A stretch of DNA of 64,000 nucleotides from Bradyrhizobium lupini (GTDB taxonomy: Bacteria; Pseudomonadota; Alphaproteobacteria; Rhizobiales; Xanthobacteraceae): positions 5,537,001 through 5,601,000 of the forward strand of contig NZ_CP162553.1 in the NCBI RefSeq assembly GCF_040939785.1, given 5' to 3'. The position numbers were made by a program, and so were the translations under genes. The notes below the pieces were generated by a model. That model saw only the letters and a list, made by a program, of their open reading frames with translations. It made no database searches and had not been told where the DNA came from. Shown here piece after piece: positions 63,643 to 64,000 of the stretch. Within the stretch, counting starts at the first letter, position 1, and the number at the start of each line of letters is the position of its first letter.

Positions 63643-64000
63643 ATGACAGAAACTCCGGAAGTGCTATTGGCCGCGCTCGAACGCGCCGACGAGGGCATCG
63701 TCATCGTCGACAGCGCGCATCGCATCACGCATTTCAATGCCGGTGCGGAGCGGATCTGGAAACTCGCACGCGCTGATGTGCTCGGTCACGACGCCGAAAT
63801 TCTCACCCTCAAATGCCTTCAGGCCGATCCGGTTGCAGAATTCCGTGACGAGATCAGCCTCGTGCGAAACGACGGCAGCCGCATCCGGGCGGCCATCTCG
63901 CTTTCATCCATTGCAAGTGGAGGCATCACCTATCGCATCGTGTTCGTGCGCGACGTCACCGCGGATGCCGAACGCCGCGCCAGGATCGGGCTTCTCCACG
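63643..64000 (+). CDS. PAS-domain sensor protein, 5' part (truncated by window end)
   Basis: The visible 119 residues begin MTETPEVLLAALERADEGI and form a PAS domain (GIVIVDSAHRITHFNAGAERIW..., ending ITYRIVFVRDVTADAE), with the typical S-box. The same start pattern is found in PAS-GGDEF-EAL oxygen or redox sensors of the DosP type, but the output domain is beyond the window. ATG 63643 is chosen; ATG 63622 is in frame seven codons earlier. Confidence 0.8.
   Translation, partial: MTETPEVLLAALERADEGIVIVDSAHRITHFNAGAERIWKLARADVLGHDAEILTLKCLQADPVAEFRDEISLVRNDGSRIRAAISLSSIASGGITYRIVFVRDVTADAERRARIGLLH

Overview
The window is 64 kb of GC-rich alphaproteobacterial chromosome, most likely Bradyrhizobium or a close relative. 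Three things support this. The left end has the order ftsZ - lpxC - bamD - recN - ligA, typical of Rhizobiales. A small heat-shock gene is preceded by a ROSE-type RNA thermometer, a signature of Bradyrhizobium and rhizobia. Several intergenic gaps hold long GC-rich palindromic repeats of the kind common in this genus. I found no rRNA, tRNA, CRISPR array, insertion sequence or phage gene.

Layout. 1-6.9 kb: cell division, envelope and DNA-repair core genes (ftsZ end, lpxC, bamD, recN, ligA). 7-12 kb: a Bcr-type efflux pump, a frameshifted M24 aminopeptidase, prmA and an isolated Flp pilin. 12.4-18.6 kb: a carotenoid-desaturase-like oxidoreductase, a frameshifted fused MFS/spermidine-synthase gene, a frameshifted glycerophosphodiester phosphodiesterase and a fatty-acid desaturase. 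18.6-23 kb: a four-gene convergent cassette (MBOAT acyltransferase, SGNH/DltD-like partner, fatty-acyl-AMP ligase, acyl carrier protein) with the same four parts as the Gram-positive dltABCD system. 23-33 kb: an L,D-transpeptidase, an ABC-2 exporter, two related exported lipase-like proteins (one with LysM), a zinc-ribbon metallopeptidase, a CGNR regulator divergent from a hydrolase, then Hsp20 with its ROSE leader and a run of small genes. 33-41 kb: tartrate/malate dehydrogenase divergent from LysR, an aspartate-dehydrogenase-like gene, a sorbosone-dehydrogenase-like protein, a possible lipid-modification trio, and OmpA-like and Cys-rich exported proteins. 41.5-50 kb: an orphan HicB, a UvrD helicase carrying an in-frame palindromic repeat, a thioesterase, a D-lactate/glycolate-type oxidase, a SulP transporter and small exported proteins. 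50-64 kb: a two-component system, a caspase-like protein, a TRAP transporter operon with a 2-hydroxyacid dehydrogenase, an orphan ABC binding protein divergent from a GGDEF-EAL protein, an MFS transporter and a truncated PAS protein.

Most notable: (1) the Dlt-like acyl-transfer cassette at 18650-23006; (2) a roughly 170-bp multi-hairpin repeat inserted in frame into the uvrD coding sequence between helicase motifs II and III; (3) four single-base frameshifts in otherwise well-preserved genes (near 9049, 15996, 16748 and 49226), which are either sequencing errors or recent pseudogenes; (4) the ROSE thermosensor. Start codons were chosen from ribosome-binding sites and family N-termini. All functional calls are from reading the sequence; no database search was run.
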